Assembly: GCA_949531795.1 (NCBI GenBank)
Contig: CATIQX010000115.1
Location: forward strand, 1-18,851
Direction of reading: 5' to 3'
Origin: Cryomorphaceae bacterium
GTDB taxonomy: Bacteria > Bacteroidota > Bacteroidia > Flavobacteriales > BACL11
Length of the DNA: 18,851 nt
Below are positions 6,562 to 14,341 of the stretch, piece after piece; positions within the stretch are counted from its first letter, which is position 1; each line of letters starts with the position of its first letter. Both the position numbers and the translations under genes were made by a program. The notes below the pieces were generated by a model. It had not been told where the DNA came from, did not search any database, and saw nothing but the letters and a program-made list of their open reading frames with translations.

Positions 6562-7738
6562 ACTGGTAACTAGAATTCAACAATTCCTTTTTATTCTACT
6601 AGGGGTTTTTATTCCTACTTCTATAGCAATAACAAATTTAATTATTGGTTTTTTAGCTCTTTGTTGGATTCTTGAAAGAAATTTCATAACTAAATTTAAT
6701 GTTATTAAATCTTCCAAATGGATGCTTGCAATCTTCGCGTTAATAGGGCTTTATCTATTAGGAATGTTTTGGGGTGACCAGCACCTAAATGCGGATTGGC
6801 AATTCCAACGCTTAGCTTTATTGCTTATCTTTCCTATTTTGATGACTATGAAATTAAATCAGGAAACAATTAAAAGAGCGGTTTTTGCATTTCTAGGAAC
6901 AGCTTTTATTTCTGCTCTTGCAGCTGTGGCAATTAATAATAATATTATCTTACCTTTATCGGAGTATCTTTCTTTTATTGACCCATCGTGGAGAAATTCC
7001 GCATTTATCACATATAATTATCATAATATTATTCTTGCGCTCGCAACAACATTGTCATTATATTTATTAGTTGAGAAAAAAAGTAAGTATACTTATTTAT
7101 TACTATTATTTATAGCAGTGTATTCAATTAGTATATTTACAGAAAGAGGAAGAGCTGGGCAGGTTATCTTTAATTTATCATTAGTTTTTTATATTATCTA
7201 CTATAACAGGGGAAATTTACTGAGGTTATTCACTCTTTTAGTATTACTATTTTCATTTCAGTTTGTAATATATAGCTCTACAAATGTGTATAAAGATAGA
7301 TTTGACGCCGTATCTAATATTATTCAGAATAACGGGGTTAGAAGAGTAGGGAATATTCAAGATATTCGTTATATATTTGTTAGAGAATCATTAAATAGAA
7401 TAGTAGAAAAACCAATACTGGGTTACGGAACAGGTAGTTTTGGTACTATTTTCTATGAAGAGGTTAATTCAGGGCATATATTTGACAGGCATACTACACC
7501 ACATAATCAATATCTTTATGTTTGGTTTGAATTAGGTATAGTTGGTTTAGTATTACTTCTGTTAATATTCTATCATCAGTTAAAAGAAATGCTCAGAAAA
7601 AAGGATGGTATACATAGGCTATTACTCCCCTTGTCTTTTATGTTTCTAATGCTTGTTGACTCCTATTTATTTATTTTTATTTTAACCATCTGTTATATGT
7701 TTCTATATACTATATACAGTAGGTATCAAGAGCAATAA
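6554..7738 (+). CDS. O-antigen ligase / polymerase family membrane protein
   Basis: A 394-residue multi-pass inner-membrane protein of the Wzy/WaaL (O-antigen ligase-like) superfamily. Such proteins join or polymerise lipid-linked glycans on the periplasmic side. I count about 10-11 hydrophobic helices. Conserved elements are the arginine-bearing loop FTERGRAGQ (R198, R200), the phrase PILGYGTGSFG near residue 292, and the periplasmic-loop motif TPHNQYLYVWFELGIVGL with H317-N318. These match the Wzy_C domain. The exact substrate cannot be told, and no other glycan genes are in the window. It overlaps the upstream protease by 8 bp and the convergent alr gene by 13 bp at its 3' end. Ligase, polymerase and other glycan transferase roles all remain possible. 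Confidence 0.82.
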   Translation: MNKLVTRIQQFLFILLGVFIPTSIAITNLIIGFLALCWILERNFITKFNVIKSSKWMLAIFALIGLYLLGMFWGDQHLNADWQFQRLALLLIFPILMTMKLNQETIKRAVFAFLGTAFISALAAVAINNNIILPLSEYLSFIDPSWRNSAFITYNYHNIILALATTLSLYLLVEKKSKYTYLLLLFIAVYSISIFTERGRAGQVIFNLSLVFYIIYYNRGNLLRLFTLLVLLFSFQFVIYSSTNVYKDRFDAVSNIIQNNGVRRVGNIQDIRYIFVRESLNRIVEKPILGYGTGSFGTIFYEEVNSGHIFDRHTTPHNQYLYVWFELGIVGLVLLLLIFYHQLKEMLRKKDGIHRLLLPLSFMFLMLVDSYLFIFILTICYMFLYTIYSRYQEQ

Positions 7739-8805
7739 ACCCGCTTAATTCGTCTATTTAAGCTAGAAAAAATTTCATAAGGAATTGTACTTAGCTTTAT
7801 AGCTATTGATGAAATTGTATTCTCTTCTCCAAAAATAATGACTTCATCACCTGTTTTTGCAGTTGTTCCCTTGAGATTAATCATGCAGGAGTCCATACTA
7901 ATTTTACCAATAATTGGGCACGCTATATTTTTGACTATAATAACTCCATTTTTAGTGCTTAATTTTCTGTTTAAGCCATCTGCATAACCAAAAGGAATTA
8001 CTCCAATTATCATATCTTCTTTAGCAAGAAAGGAAGCATCATAACCAACTTTACTGCCTTTTTTTATATTTCTTATTTGTGAAATAACACTTTTAAGAGT
8101 ACTTACTTGCTGTAGGTTATTATCATTATTTACACCATACAGTCCAATCCCTAAGCGTACCATTTCATATTCTTTATTGCTGAAACGTAACACTCCATTG
8201 GTATTTAAAATATGTCTATCAATGATTTTACTTAAACTAATTGAAAATGAATTGGATACATTGTCAAAAACTTTGAATTGTGCATTTGTAAAACTATCTT
8301 CTGTAATGTTATCACTAGCAGCTAAATGCGAGCAAATACTTTGTATTTTTAGTTTTGGATATTTTTGTAAATCAGCTACAACGCTTTCTACTTCACTAGT
8401 ATCAAACCCATAACGATTCATTCCTGTATCAAACTTAATATGTATCCTAATGTCTACGTCTAGTGTTCCATAAAGATGAAGTAATTCAGAATTATAGATA
8501 ACAACATCTAGTTTATTGTCAATAATTTCTTGTGTACTTTTCGTGCCAGGATTTGCAATAATAATTGGGATTTTAACTCCACTTTTTCTTAAACGAGTAC
8601 CTTCTTCGAAGTCAGCTACCCATAAAGCATGAGCTCCCAGTTTTTCAAGATACCTTGCAATAACGATATCACCATGGCCATAAGCGTATGCCTTTACAAC
8701 TGCAATAATTTTTGTATTTGGTTTTAATTTGCTTTTTAAATAATTAAAATTATTAGCTAATTTATTAAGATCTATTTCTAGTATAGTTTCGTGAATTTCA
8801 GTCAT
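7726..8805 (-). CDS. alr: Alanine racemase
   Basis: A PLP enzyme that converts L-alanine to D-alanine for peptidoglycan. At 359 residues it is the normal stand-alone length. The PLP lysine is K38 in VVKAYAYGHG. K124 and R131 in KFDTGMNRYG correspond to the carbamylated lysine and the PLP-pyridine arginine. VRLGIGLYG (216-224) lies in the cofactor-binding region, and the catalytic tyrosine from the other subunit is Y255 in KVGYDASF. ISMDSCMINL is the second-domain signature. It follows tdk by 4 bp, so the pair is probably an operon. Many Bacteroidota carry Alr fused behind MurF; no MurF portion is present here. Its stop codon lies inside the convergent O-antigen ligase gene. Confidence 0.95.
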   Translation of the reverse strand: MTEIHETILEIDLNKLANNFNYLKSKLKPNTKIIAVVKAYAYGHGDIVIARYLEKLGAHALWVADFEEGTRLRKSGVKIPIIIANPGTKSTQEIIDNKLDVVIYNSELLHLYGTLDVDIRIHIKFDTGMNRYGFDTSEVESVVADLQKYPKLKIQSICSHLAASDNITEDSFTNAQFKVFDNVSNSFSISLSKIIDRHILNTNGVLRFSNKEYEMVRLGIGLYGVNNDNNLQQVSTLKSVISQIRNIKKGSKVGYDASFLAKEDMIIGVIPFGYADGLNRKLSTKNGVIIVKNIACPIIGKISMDSCMINLKGTTAKTGDEVIIFGEENTISSIAIKLSTIPYEIFSSLNRRIKRVYCS

Positions 8806-8809
8806 TTCA

Positions 8810-9385
8810 TTAATTCATTTTTCTTGAAAAACAATCTCTGCATAGTGGTTTGTACTCTTCCTTTTCTCCAATTTGAATTAGATTTTTATCAGTATTTTTT
8901 CTAAAAGAATGATTTGCAATTGCGAGGCAATCAGTGCATATAGCATGTACTTTAGTAATGTGCTCTGCTATTGCTAGGAGCTTGGGCATAATTCCAAAAG
9001 GTTTCCCTAAAAAATCCATATCTAATCCAGCAATAATTACTCTTATTCCAGAATTGGCTAATTTAGCGCAGACAGCAACTAATTCTGAGTCAAAAAATTG
9101 AGCTTCATCAATAGCTACAACCTGTACTTGATCGATTAGTTTCAAAATATCTTTTGCATTTTCAATAGATATGGCTTCAATAGTATTATCGTCATGAGAA
9201 ACTACTTTCTGATTATCATATCGCTTATCAACTCGGGGTTTAAAAACAGCAATAGTAAGTTTAGAAAACTCAGCTCTTTTTAGTCTTCTTAATAATTCTT
9301 CTGTTTTCCCTGAGAACATGGAACCACAAATTACTTCAATGCTTCCATTTTGCATTGGATGATTTATTTGTGATTCTAAAAACAT
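8810..9385 (-). CDS. tdk: Thymidine kinase (type II)
   Basis: Phosphorylates thymidine to dTMP in the salvage pathway. The 191-residue protein shows the Walker A loop GSMFSGKT (21-28), the DEAQFF motif with catalytic E94, the stretch GLDMDFLGKPFG (120-131), and the zinc-binding cysteines C150, C153, C182 and C185. All key residues are present. A short N-terminal stretch (MFLESQINHPMQNGS) precedes the fold; an internal ATG at M11 could be used instead. It is the first gene of the tdk-alr unit and diverges from the DUF2279 gene over 60 bp. Confidence 0.95.
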   Translation of the reverse strand: MFLESQINHPMQNGSIEVICGSMFSGKTEELLRRLKRAEFSKLTIAVFKPRVDKRYDNQKVVSHDDNTIEAISIENAKDILKLIDQVQVVAIDEAQFFDSELVAVCAKLANSGIRVIIAGLDMDFLGKPFGIMPKLLAIAEHITKVHAICTDCLAIANHSFRKNTDKNLIQIGEKEEYKPLCRDCFSRKMN

Positions 9386-9404
9386 TTAGCGTAATTTGTT
9401 TTAT

Positions 9405-9412
9405 TAGTTTTG
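9405..9412 (+). promoter_or_regulatory. Candidate -7 element for the DUF2279 gene (TAGTTTTG)
   Basis: TAGTTTTG fits TAnnTTTG, 33 bp before the ATG at 9446. No -33 TTG at proper distance. It interleaves with the opposing tdk box at 9417-9424. Confidence 0.35.
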
Positions 9413-9416
9413 CTAA

Positions 9417-9424
9417 CAAATGTA
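9417..9424 (-). promoter_or_regulatory. Candidate -7 element for tdk (TACATTTG)
   Basis: TACATTTG on the minus strand fits TAnnTTTG, 31 bp before the tdk ATG. No clear -33. It forms part of a TTTG-CTAA-CAAA inverted repeat (9409-9420) between the divergent genes. Confidence 0.35.
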
Positions 9425-9445
9425 TAAAAGCTATTCTATTTTATT

Positions 9446-10333
9446 ATGAATTTTAAAAGATTGTTTTTTCTATCATTTTTGGTATTGCTTACTTATTCTA
9501 TTAATGCGAAACCAGATTCTACAAAAATTAAAAAAGGGAGGGTATTATTAGTAGGAAGTAGTTTGGCAGCTGTATTAGGGGGGTCTTATTTATATGTTGA
9601 AAATTCATGGTGGTCTGACAAACAAATCCCATTTCATTTTGATGATGGGTCTGATCTTACTTATGCTTTGAACGTAGACAAAGTAGGCCATTTTATGGGT
9701 GGATTGGAAGCAGCTGATTTTTTTTCTTCTTCTATTCAATGGGCAGGAATGAATGAAAGGAAATCGATTTGGTATGGAGCAGCATTTGGTACGGGTTTAC
9801 AGTTAGCTATTGAAATGAAAGATGCCTATGCTCCTTATTGGGGATTTAGTAAATGGGATTTAGCCCTTGGTTCGGCTGGCTCATTTTGGCCCGTTGCCCA
9901 ATATTATAATACTAATTTAAAAGCAATTAATTTTAAGTTTTCATATTATAAAAGATCTAATATCTACTGGGATTTGGATAAACAAAGAGGAAAAGAAACC
10001 AATAAATATGCTTGGCAAGATGATTATCCAAACCAAACTTACTGGGTAACTTTAGATATTAATCATTTTATTGAAACTTGCTGTTGGCCTGATTGGCTTA
10101 ATGTTGCTGTAGGATTTGGAATTGATGATACTCAATATTTAAATGAAAGCAATAGTAAAACAGGCGGTAATAATGAATGGTATATTGCACTAGATTATGA
10201 TGTTCCTAAAATGTTAAAGAAATGGAATAGTCCAACAGGCAAAAAAGTAAAACATTGGCTTAATTATTTTCACTTCCCAGCCCCAACAATAAGAATCAGT
10301 CCCAAACTAGAATTATATCCTTTATTCCTATAG
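9446..10333 (+). CDS. DUF2279 (YfiM-like) exported protein
   Basis: A 295-residue protein of the DUF2279/YfiM family, of unknown function, probably outer-envelope located. The N terminus is a signal peptide (basic MNFKR, hydrophobic core, likely cut after A21). Family marks are the DKVGHFMGG block (D78, K79, H82) and the EMKDAYAPYWGFSKWDLALGSAG segment (E123, D126, D138). The second half is tryptophan- and tyrosine-rich with alternating polar and hydrophobic stretches (WVTLDINHF, WLNVAVGFGI, WYIALDY), compatible with outer-membrane beta strands. This is inference. A CCWPDW motif near residue 212 is unusual for an exported protein. It lies 9 bp upstream of rsmI and may lead that operon. Confidence 0.72.
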   Translation: MNFKRLFFLSFLVLLTYSINAKPDSTKIKKGRVLLVGSSLAAVLGGSYLYVENSWWSDKQIPFHFDDGSDLTYALNVDKVGHFMGGLEAADFFSSSIQWAGMNERKSIWYGAAFGTGLQLAIEMKDAYAPYWGFSKWDLALGSAGSFWPVAQYYNTNLKAINFKFSYYKRSNIYWDLDKQRGKETNKYAWQDDYPNQTYWVTLDINHFIETCCWPDWLNVAVGFGIDDTQYLNESNSKTGGNNEWYIALDYDVPKMLKKWNSPTGKKVKHWLNYFHFPAPTIRISPKLELYPLFL

Positions 10334-10342
10334 ATTTGTAAG

Positions 10343-11011
10343 ATGTCAAAATTATATTTAATACCGACTCCAATAGGAAATTTGGAGGATATAACAATTA
10401 GAGCTTTACGCTTGTTAAAAGAGGTCGATATGGTTTTGGCTGAGGACACTAGAACCACTAGAAAATTATTCACTCACTATGATATAAACACGCCTTTAGC
10501 ACCCTTTCATATGCATAATGAACACAAGGTCCTTATTAAGTGGATAGAACGATTAAAGTCAGGAGAAACCATCGCACTTGTTTCTGATGCTGGAACACCT
10601 GCAATTTCTGATCCTGGTTTTTTGTTGGTTCGAGAATGTATAAAAAATAATATTGAGGTAGATTGTTTGCCTGGCGCAACTGCTTTTGTCCCCGCCTTGG
10701 TAAACTCAGGATTACCTTCTGAAAAATTTATTTTTGAAGGGTTTTTGCCTGTTAAAAAAGGAAGACAGACAAGATTAAAGGTATTGGCTGAAGAAGAAAG
10801 GACGATAATTTTTTATGAATCTCCTCATAGGATTGTTAAAACCTTAAGCCAGTTTATGGAATATTTTGGAGACGAAAGAATTGTTTCTGTTTCTAGAGAA
10901 ATATCTAAAATGTTTGAAGAAACTAAGAGAGGAAGCATGAAAGAGGTAAAGGAATATTTTGAAGAGAAGAAACCCAAAGGAGAGTTTGTAATTATTGTAG
11001 AAGGTAAATAA
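10343..11011 (+). CDS. rsmI: 16S rRNA (cytidine1402-2'-O)-methyltransferase
   Basis: Adds a 2'-O-methyl group to C1402 in the decoding centre of 16S rRNA, using S-adenosylmethionine. The 222-residue length is on the short side but complete. The tetrapyrrole-methylase fold is shown by LYLIPTPIGNLEDIT (residues 4-18), AEDTRTTRKL near 34-43, the SAM-binding loop VSDAGTPAISDPG near 80-92 and FYESPHRI near 153-160. It closes with GEFVIIVEG. Its stop overlaps the next gene's start as TAATG (11009-11013), so coupling with aroG is likely. A TAGATTTG box at 10331-10338 could be a private -7 element, but the -33 is missing. Confidence 0.95.
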   Translation: MSKLYLIPTPIGNLEDITIRALRLLKEVDMVLAEDTRTTRKLFTHYDINTPLAPFHMHNEHKVLIKWIERLKSGETIALVSDAGTPAISDPGFLLVRECIKNNIEVDCLPGATAFVPALVNSGLPSEKFIFEGFLPVKKGRQTRLKVLAEEERTIIFYESPHRIVKTLSQFMEYFGDERIVSVSREISKMFEETKRGSMKEVKEYFEEKKPKGEFVIIVEGK

Positions 11012-12066
11012 TGGAATTTAAGAAATTTATACATAAAAAACCATACTTGATTGCTGGCCCCTGTAGTGCAGAATCAGAAAATCAACTTTTAACTATTGCT
11101 AAAGCAGTTGAAGGAACGGCTGATGTATTTAGAGCTGGAATTTGGAAACCAAGAACTAAACCTAATTCATTTGAAGGGGTTGGGAAAGATGCTTTGACAT
11201 GGCTTAAAACTATTCAAAAAGAGACTACCTTAAAGGTAGCTACGGAGGTAGCGACAGCCAAACATGTTGAACTGTGTTTAGAATCAGGGATTGATATGCT
11301 TTGGATTGGTGCTAGAACGACTGTAAATCCTTTTTATGTGCAAGAAATTGCAGAAGCTTTAAGAGGAGTAGATATCCCTGTTTTTGTTAAAAACCCTATT
11401 CATCCAGAATTAGGATTATGGCTAGGTGCTTTTGAACGCTTAGAAAAAGTTGGAGTAAAACAATTGGCCGCAATCCATAGAGGTTTTTATAGTTATGAGA
11501 AAGTTGCTTTCAGGAATGACCCTAAATGGGAAATTCCAATTAAATTAAGAAAAGAAATTAGAGATTTACCAATTATTTGTGACCCTAGTCATATTTCGGG
11601 AAAATCGGCATTGGTTGAAGATATTGCCCAAACAGCTATGGATATTAATCTAGATGGATTGATGATTGAAACACATTATAATCCTTCTTTAGCTTTAAGT
11701 GATGCTGAACAGCAAGTTACCCCTGTAGAGTTAAATAGTATTATGAGTAATTTAGTATTGAGAGATACAAAATTAAGAGATGAAGAATTTAAATGTCAGT
11801 TGCTAAATTTTAGGAACCAGATTGATAATTTTGACACAAAAATTATCGAGTTGCTAAATAACAGAAAGGAAGTAGTAGAACACATAGCAAATTTTAAAAA
11901 TGAAAATAGATTAACTATTTTTCAAATTGATAGATGGTTCGAAATATTAAATACCAGAAAAGAAAATGCAAATTTATTAGGCGTAGACGAGCAAATGGTA
12001 GAAGAAATATTTGCTCTAATTCATAAATATTCCATTCTAACACAAACTAAAATAATGCGTAAGTAA
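11011..12066 (+). CDS. Bifunctional DAHP synthase / chorismate mutase (type II)
   Basis: The N-terminal part (about 1-255) is 3-deoxy-7-phosphoheptulonate synthase, which condenses phosphoenolpyruvate and erythrose-4-phosphate at the start of the shikimate pathway. It has AGPCSAES with metal-ligand C18, FRAGIWKPRTKPNSFEG (40-56), GARTTVNPF, and ICDPSHISGKS with a second metal ligand. The C-terminal part (about 262-351) is an AroQ-type chorismate mutase helix bundle, with FRNQIDNFDTKIIELLNNR and a KNEN segment, and ends in a helical EIFALIHKYSI stretch. The mutase domain after the synthase is a known Bacteroidota order, where it also allows prephenate feedback control. It is linked to rsmI and recJ by TAATG overlaps at both ends. 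Symbols aroG or aroF are used variously. Confidence 0.93.
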   Translation: MEFKKFIHKKPYLIAGPCSAESENQLLTIAKAVEGTADVFRAGIWKPRTKPNSFEGVGKDALTWLKTIQKETTLKVATEVATAKHVELCLESGIDMLWIGARTTVNPFYVQEIAEALRGVDIPVFVKNPIHPELGLWLGAFERLEKVGVKQLAAIHRGFYSYEKVAFRNDPKWEIPIKLRKEIRDLPIICDPSHISGKSALVEDIAQTAMDINLDGLMIETHYNPSLALSDAEQQVTPVELNSIMSNLVLRDTKLRDEEFKCQLLNFRNQIDNFDTKIIELLNNRKEVVEHIANFKNENRLTIFQIDRWFEILNTRKENANLLGVDEQMVEEIFALIHKYSILTQTKIMRK

Positions 12067-13748
12067 TGCAGAAAAATTGGAATATATTAGAATCTAACAA
12101 TGCAGTTGTTTCCAAATTATCCAAAGCTTTAAATGTTTCTGAAATTGTTGCGCATTTATTGGTGCTAAGAGGGATTACAACTTTTGATGAAGCTAAGTCA
12201 TTTTTTCGCCCAGAAATATCTCACTTAAATGATCCTTTCCTTATGAAAAATATGCAAAAAGCAGTGGATAGAATCCAGACTGTAATTGCAAATGGAGAAA
12301 AGGTTTTGGTGTATGGTGATTATGATGTAGATGGCACAACATCAGTGGCTATGATGTATTCATTTTTAAAGAAAAAGGTAAAGGAAATAGAATATTATAT
12401 TCCTTGTAGATACGATGAGGGTTATGGAATTTCATTAAAAGGTATTGATTATGCTAAAGAAAATAATTTTACTTTGATAATTGCTTTAGATTGTGGTATT
12501 CGTGCTGTTAATCAAGTTGATTATGCAAACGAAAAAGGAGTTGATTTTATTATTTGCGACCATCATAATCCAGGCGAAAAAATACCCAAAGCACTTGCAT
12601 TACTTAATCCAAAGCAATCAGATTGTAATTATCCGTACAAGGAGCTTTCGGGATGTGGAGTAGGCTTTAAATTGATCCAAGCTTTTAGTCAGCAAAATAA
12701 TATTGATTTTTCTGAAATTATAGAATACTTAGATTTGCTAACCGTAAGCATTGGGGCCGATATTGTCCCTATGACAGGAGAAAATAGAGTATTTTCTTTT
12801 TATGGTTTACAACAAATAAACAAAACTCCTAGAGTTGGTTTAAAGGCATTGATGGAGATAGCAAATAAAACTAAGGAGGTAACAATAACTGATGTAGTAT
12901 TTGGTGTTGCACCAAGAATAAATGCGGCTGGCAGAATAGAACATGCCAAAAAAGCAGTTGAGATATTAGTAGAAACTGATTATGATAAAGCAATGCTATT
13001 CGCCGATAAAATTGAGAAGAATAATACAACAAGAAAAGGTCTAGACAAAAGTATTACCAAGGAAGCTTTAGAAATGATTGATGTGAAAAAAAAATCAACC
13101 GTTGTTCATAGTGAAAATTGGCATAAAGGCGTCGTTGGAATTGTTGCATCTCGTCTAATTGAAACCCACTATAAGCCTACTATTGTATTGGCAGAAAAGG
13201 ATGGATTGCTTACTGGTTCAGCTCGTTCGGTACACGATTTTGATTTATATAGCGCAGTAGCTAAGTGCGAACACCTTTGCGAAAAGTTTGGAGGACATAA
13301 ATATGCCGCCGGTTTAAGTATTAAAAAAGAGAATTTACCTCAGTTTATTGATGCCTTTGAAAAAGTGGTAAGCGAGTCCATTGATGAAGATCAACTTACA
13401 CCAAAAATTAATATTGATATGGTAATAGATATTAATGATGCGGATGATAAGCTATACCGAATCATAAAGCAGTTTGCTCCATTTGGACCAAAAAATTTAC
13501 CACCTATTTTTGTTAGCAAGGGAGTAATTGATAATGGTTATGGAAAGCAAGTAGGAGAGGATAAAACCCATTTAAGGATTAATGCAAAAAGAAATAAAGG
13601 TACTATTGCTGGAATTGGTTTTGGTATGGGGGATTATTTTGAAATTATTAAAGACGATCAATCTTTTGATGTTTGTTATTCTATTGATGAAAACGAATGG
13701 AATGGTAAAAAAAGTTTACAGTTAAGAGTAAGAGATATTAAAGAATAA
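12066..13748 (+). CDS. recJ: Single-stranded-DNA-specific exonuclease RecJ
   Basis: A 5'-3' exonuclease on single-stranded DNA that acts in RecF-pathway recombination and mismatch repair. The 560-residue protein has the DHH metal motifs VYGDYDVDG (D85, D87, D89), LDCG with D142, and CDHHNPG (D165, H166, H167). The DHHA1 domain follows, with TGSARS and the GGHKYAAG motif (G409-G410-H411). A C-terminal OB-fold (about 455-560) ends with the LQLRVRDI strand. It starts inside the preceding stop as TAATG and is the last gene of the plus-strand run. A 9-bp hairpin lies 18 bp after its stop. Confidence 0.95.
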   Translation: MQKNWNILESNNAVVSKLSKALNVSEIVAHLLVLRGITTFDEAKSFFRPEISHLNDPFLMKNMQKAVDRIQTVIANGEKVLVYGDYDVDGTTSVAMMYSFLKKKVKEIEYYIPCRYDEGYGISLKGIDYAKENNFTLIIALDCGIRAVNQVDYANEKGVDFIICDHHNPGEKIPKALALLNPKQSDCNYPYKELSGCGVGFKLIQAFSQQNNIDFSEIIEYLDLLTVSIGADIVPMTGENRVFSFYGLQQINKTPRVGLKALMEIANKTKEVTITDVVFGVAPRINAAGRIEHAKKAVEILVETDYDKAMLFADKIEKNNTTRKGLDKSITKEALEMIDVKKKSTVVHSENWHKGVVGIVASRLIETHYKPTIVLAEKDGLLTGSARSVHDFDLYSAVAKCEHLCEKFGGHKYAAGLSIKKENLPQFIDAFEKVVSESIDEDQLTPKINIDMVIDINDADDKLYRIIKQFAPFGPKNLPPIFVSKGVIDNGYGKQVGEDKTHLRINAKRNKGTIAGIGFGMGDYFEIIKDDQSFDVCYSIDENEWNGKKSLQLRVRDIKE

Positions 13749-13765
13749 AAGTGTCGCAGTAGCAG

Positions 13766-13784
13766 AATTAGAACAGTTCTAATT
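13766..13784. terminator. Hairpin between convergent recJ and hypothetical gene
   Basis: AATTAGAA, CAG, TTCTAATT form an 8-bp perfect stem (9 bp if the C-G pair closes) lying exactly between two convergent stop codons. No long T-run follows on either strand, so it is a plausible but untypical bidirectional terminator. Confidence 0.45.
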
Positions 13785-13785
13785 T

Positions 13786-14316
13786 CTATCCTGAAAATAA
13801 TAGCATAAACAACAATACGCCTAAAGCCAATACGCCTAATCCTAGAAATGCTTTACCAGTTTTAGCTGCCCTTTTTTTTGCTATTACTCGGCTTAAAATG
13901 GAAGCGCTTGTTGAAACTAAAGTTAGTATTAAATAAGGTAAAGGATTTCCATTATGCATCATTCCGCTTCCTATAGAAAGAAATGCAAATACAATAGCCC
14001 CTAAAGCAGACAGCACAGATAAAAATATAAATAGATTGCCATTTGTTTCAGTTTTCTCTTTTTGTATTTCAATTTCTTTCTTTTTGTACAGAATATTAGA
14101 TTTACTTAATAAAGGAGTAACCCCATTTCTGCAACTTTTACACTTGCAAGACTTCAAATCAATACCCATTAGTTGTAAGCTATAATGATATTGTTTAATT
14201 ACTTCAGATTGCAATGTATCTTGTTCTACTTTTAAAGTATCAGAAACAGGAAAAGAAGCGTAACTCGAATTTGTAAATGTTATGAATGTAAAAAAGATGA
14301 AGAATAGCTTTTTCAT
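13786..14316 (-). CDS. Hypothetical exported membrane protein with CxCxxC motif
   Basis: I do not recognise a named family for this 176-residue protein. It opens with a clear signal peptide (MKKLFFIFFTFITF, likely cut after A20 before SFPV). A short extracytoplasmic region follows, holding the motif CKCKSC (C57, C59, C62). A charged KKKEIEIQKEK stretch (78-88) comes next, then three hydrophobic segments at about 94-115, 126-145 and 156-174. The middle loop contains IAKKRAAKTGK. The cysteine trio might bind a metal or form disulfides; this is inference. It lies 25 bp downstream of the SDR reductase gene on the same strand but behind a T-rich palindrome, so it may be separately expressed. Confidence 0.7.
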   Translation of the reverse strand: MKKLFFIFFTFITFTNSSYASFPVSDTLKVEQDTLQSEVIKQYHYSLQLMGIDLKSCKCKSCRNGVTPLLSKSNILYKKKEIEIQKEKTETNGNLFIFLSVLSALGAIVFAFLSIGSGMMHNGNPLPYLILTLVSTSASILSRVIAKKRAAKTGKAFLGLGVLALGVLLFMLLFSG

Positions 14317-14320
14317 ATTA

Positions 14321-14340
14321 AAAAAATAAAAGTTTTATTT
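14321..14340 (-). terminator. AT-only candidate terminator after the SDR gene
   Basis: On the minus strand AAATAAAA-C-TTTTATTT (14340-14324) is a perfect palindrome followed by TTT, just after the SDR stop. The stem is all A-T and overlaps the leader of the next gene, so strength is uncertain. Confidence 0.35.
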
Positions 14341-14341
14341 C

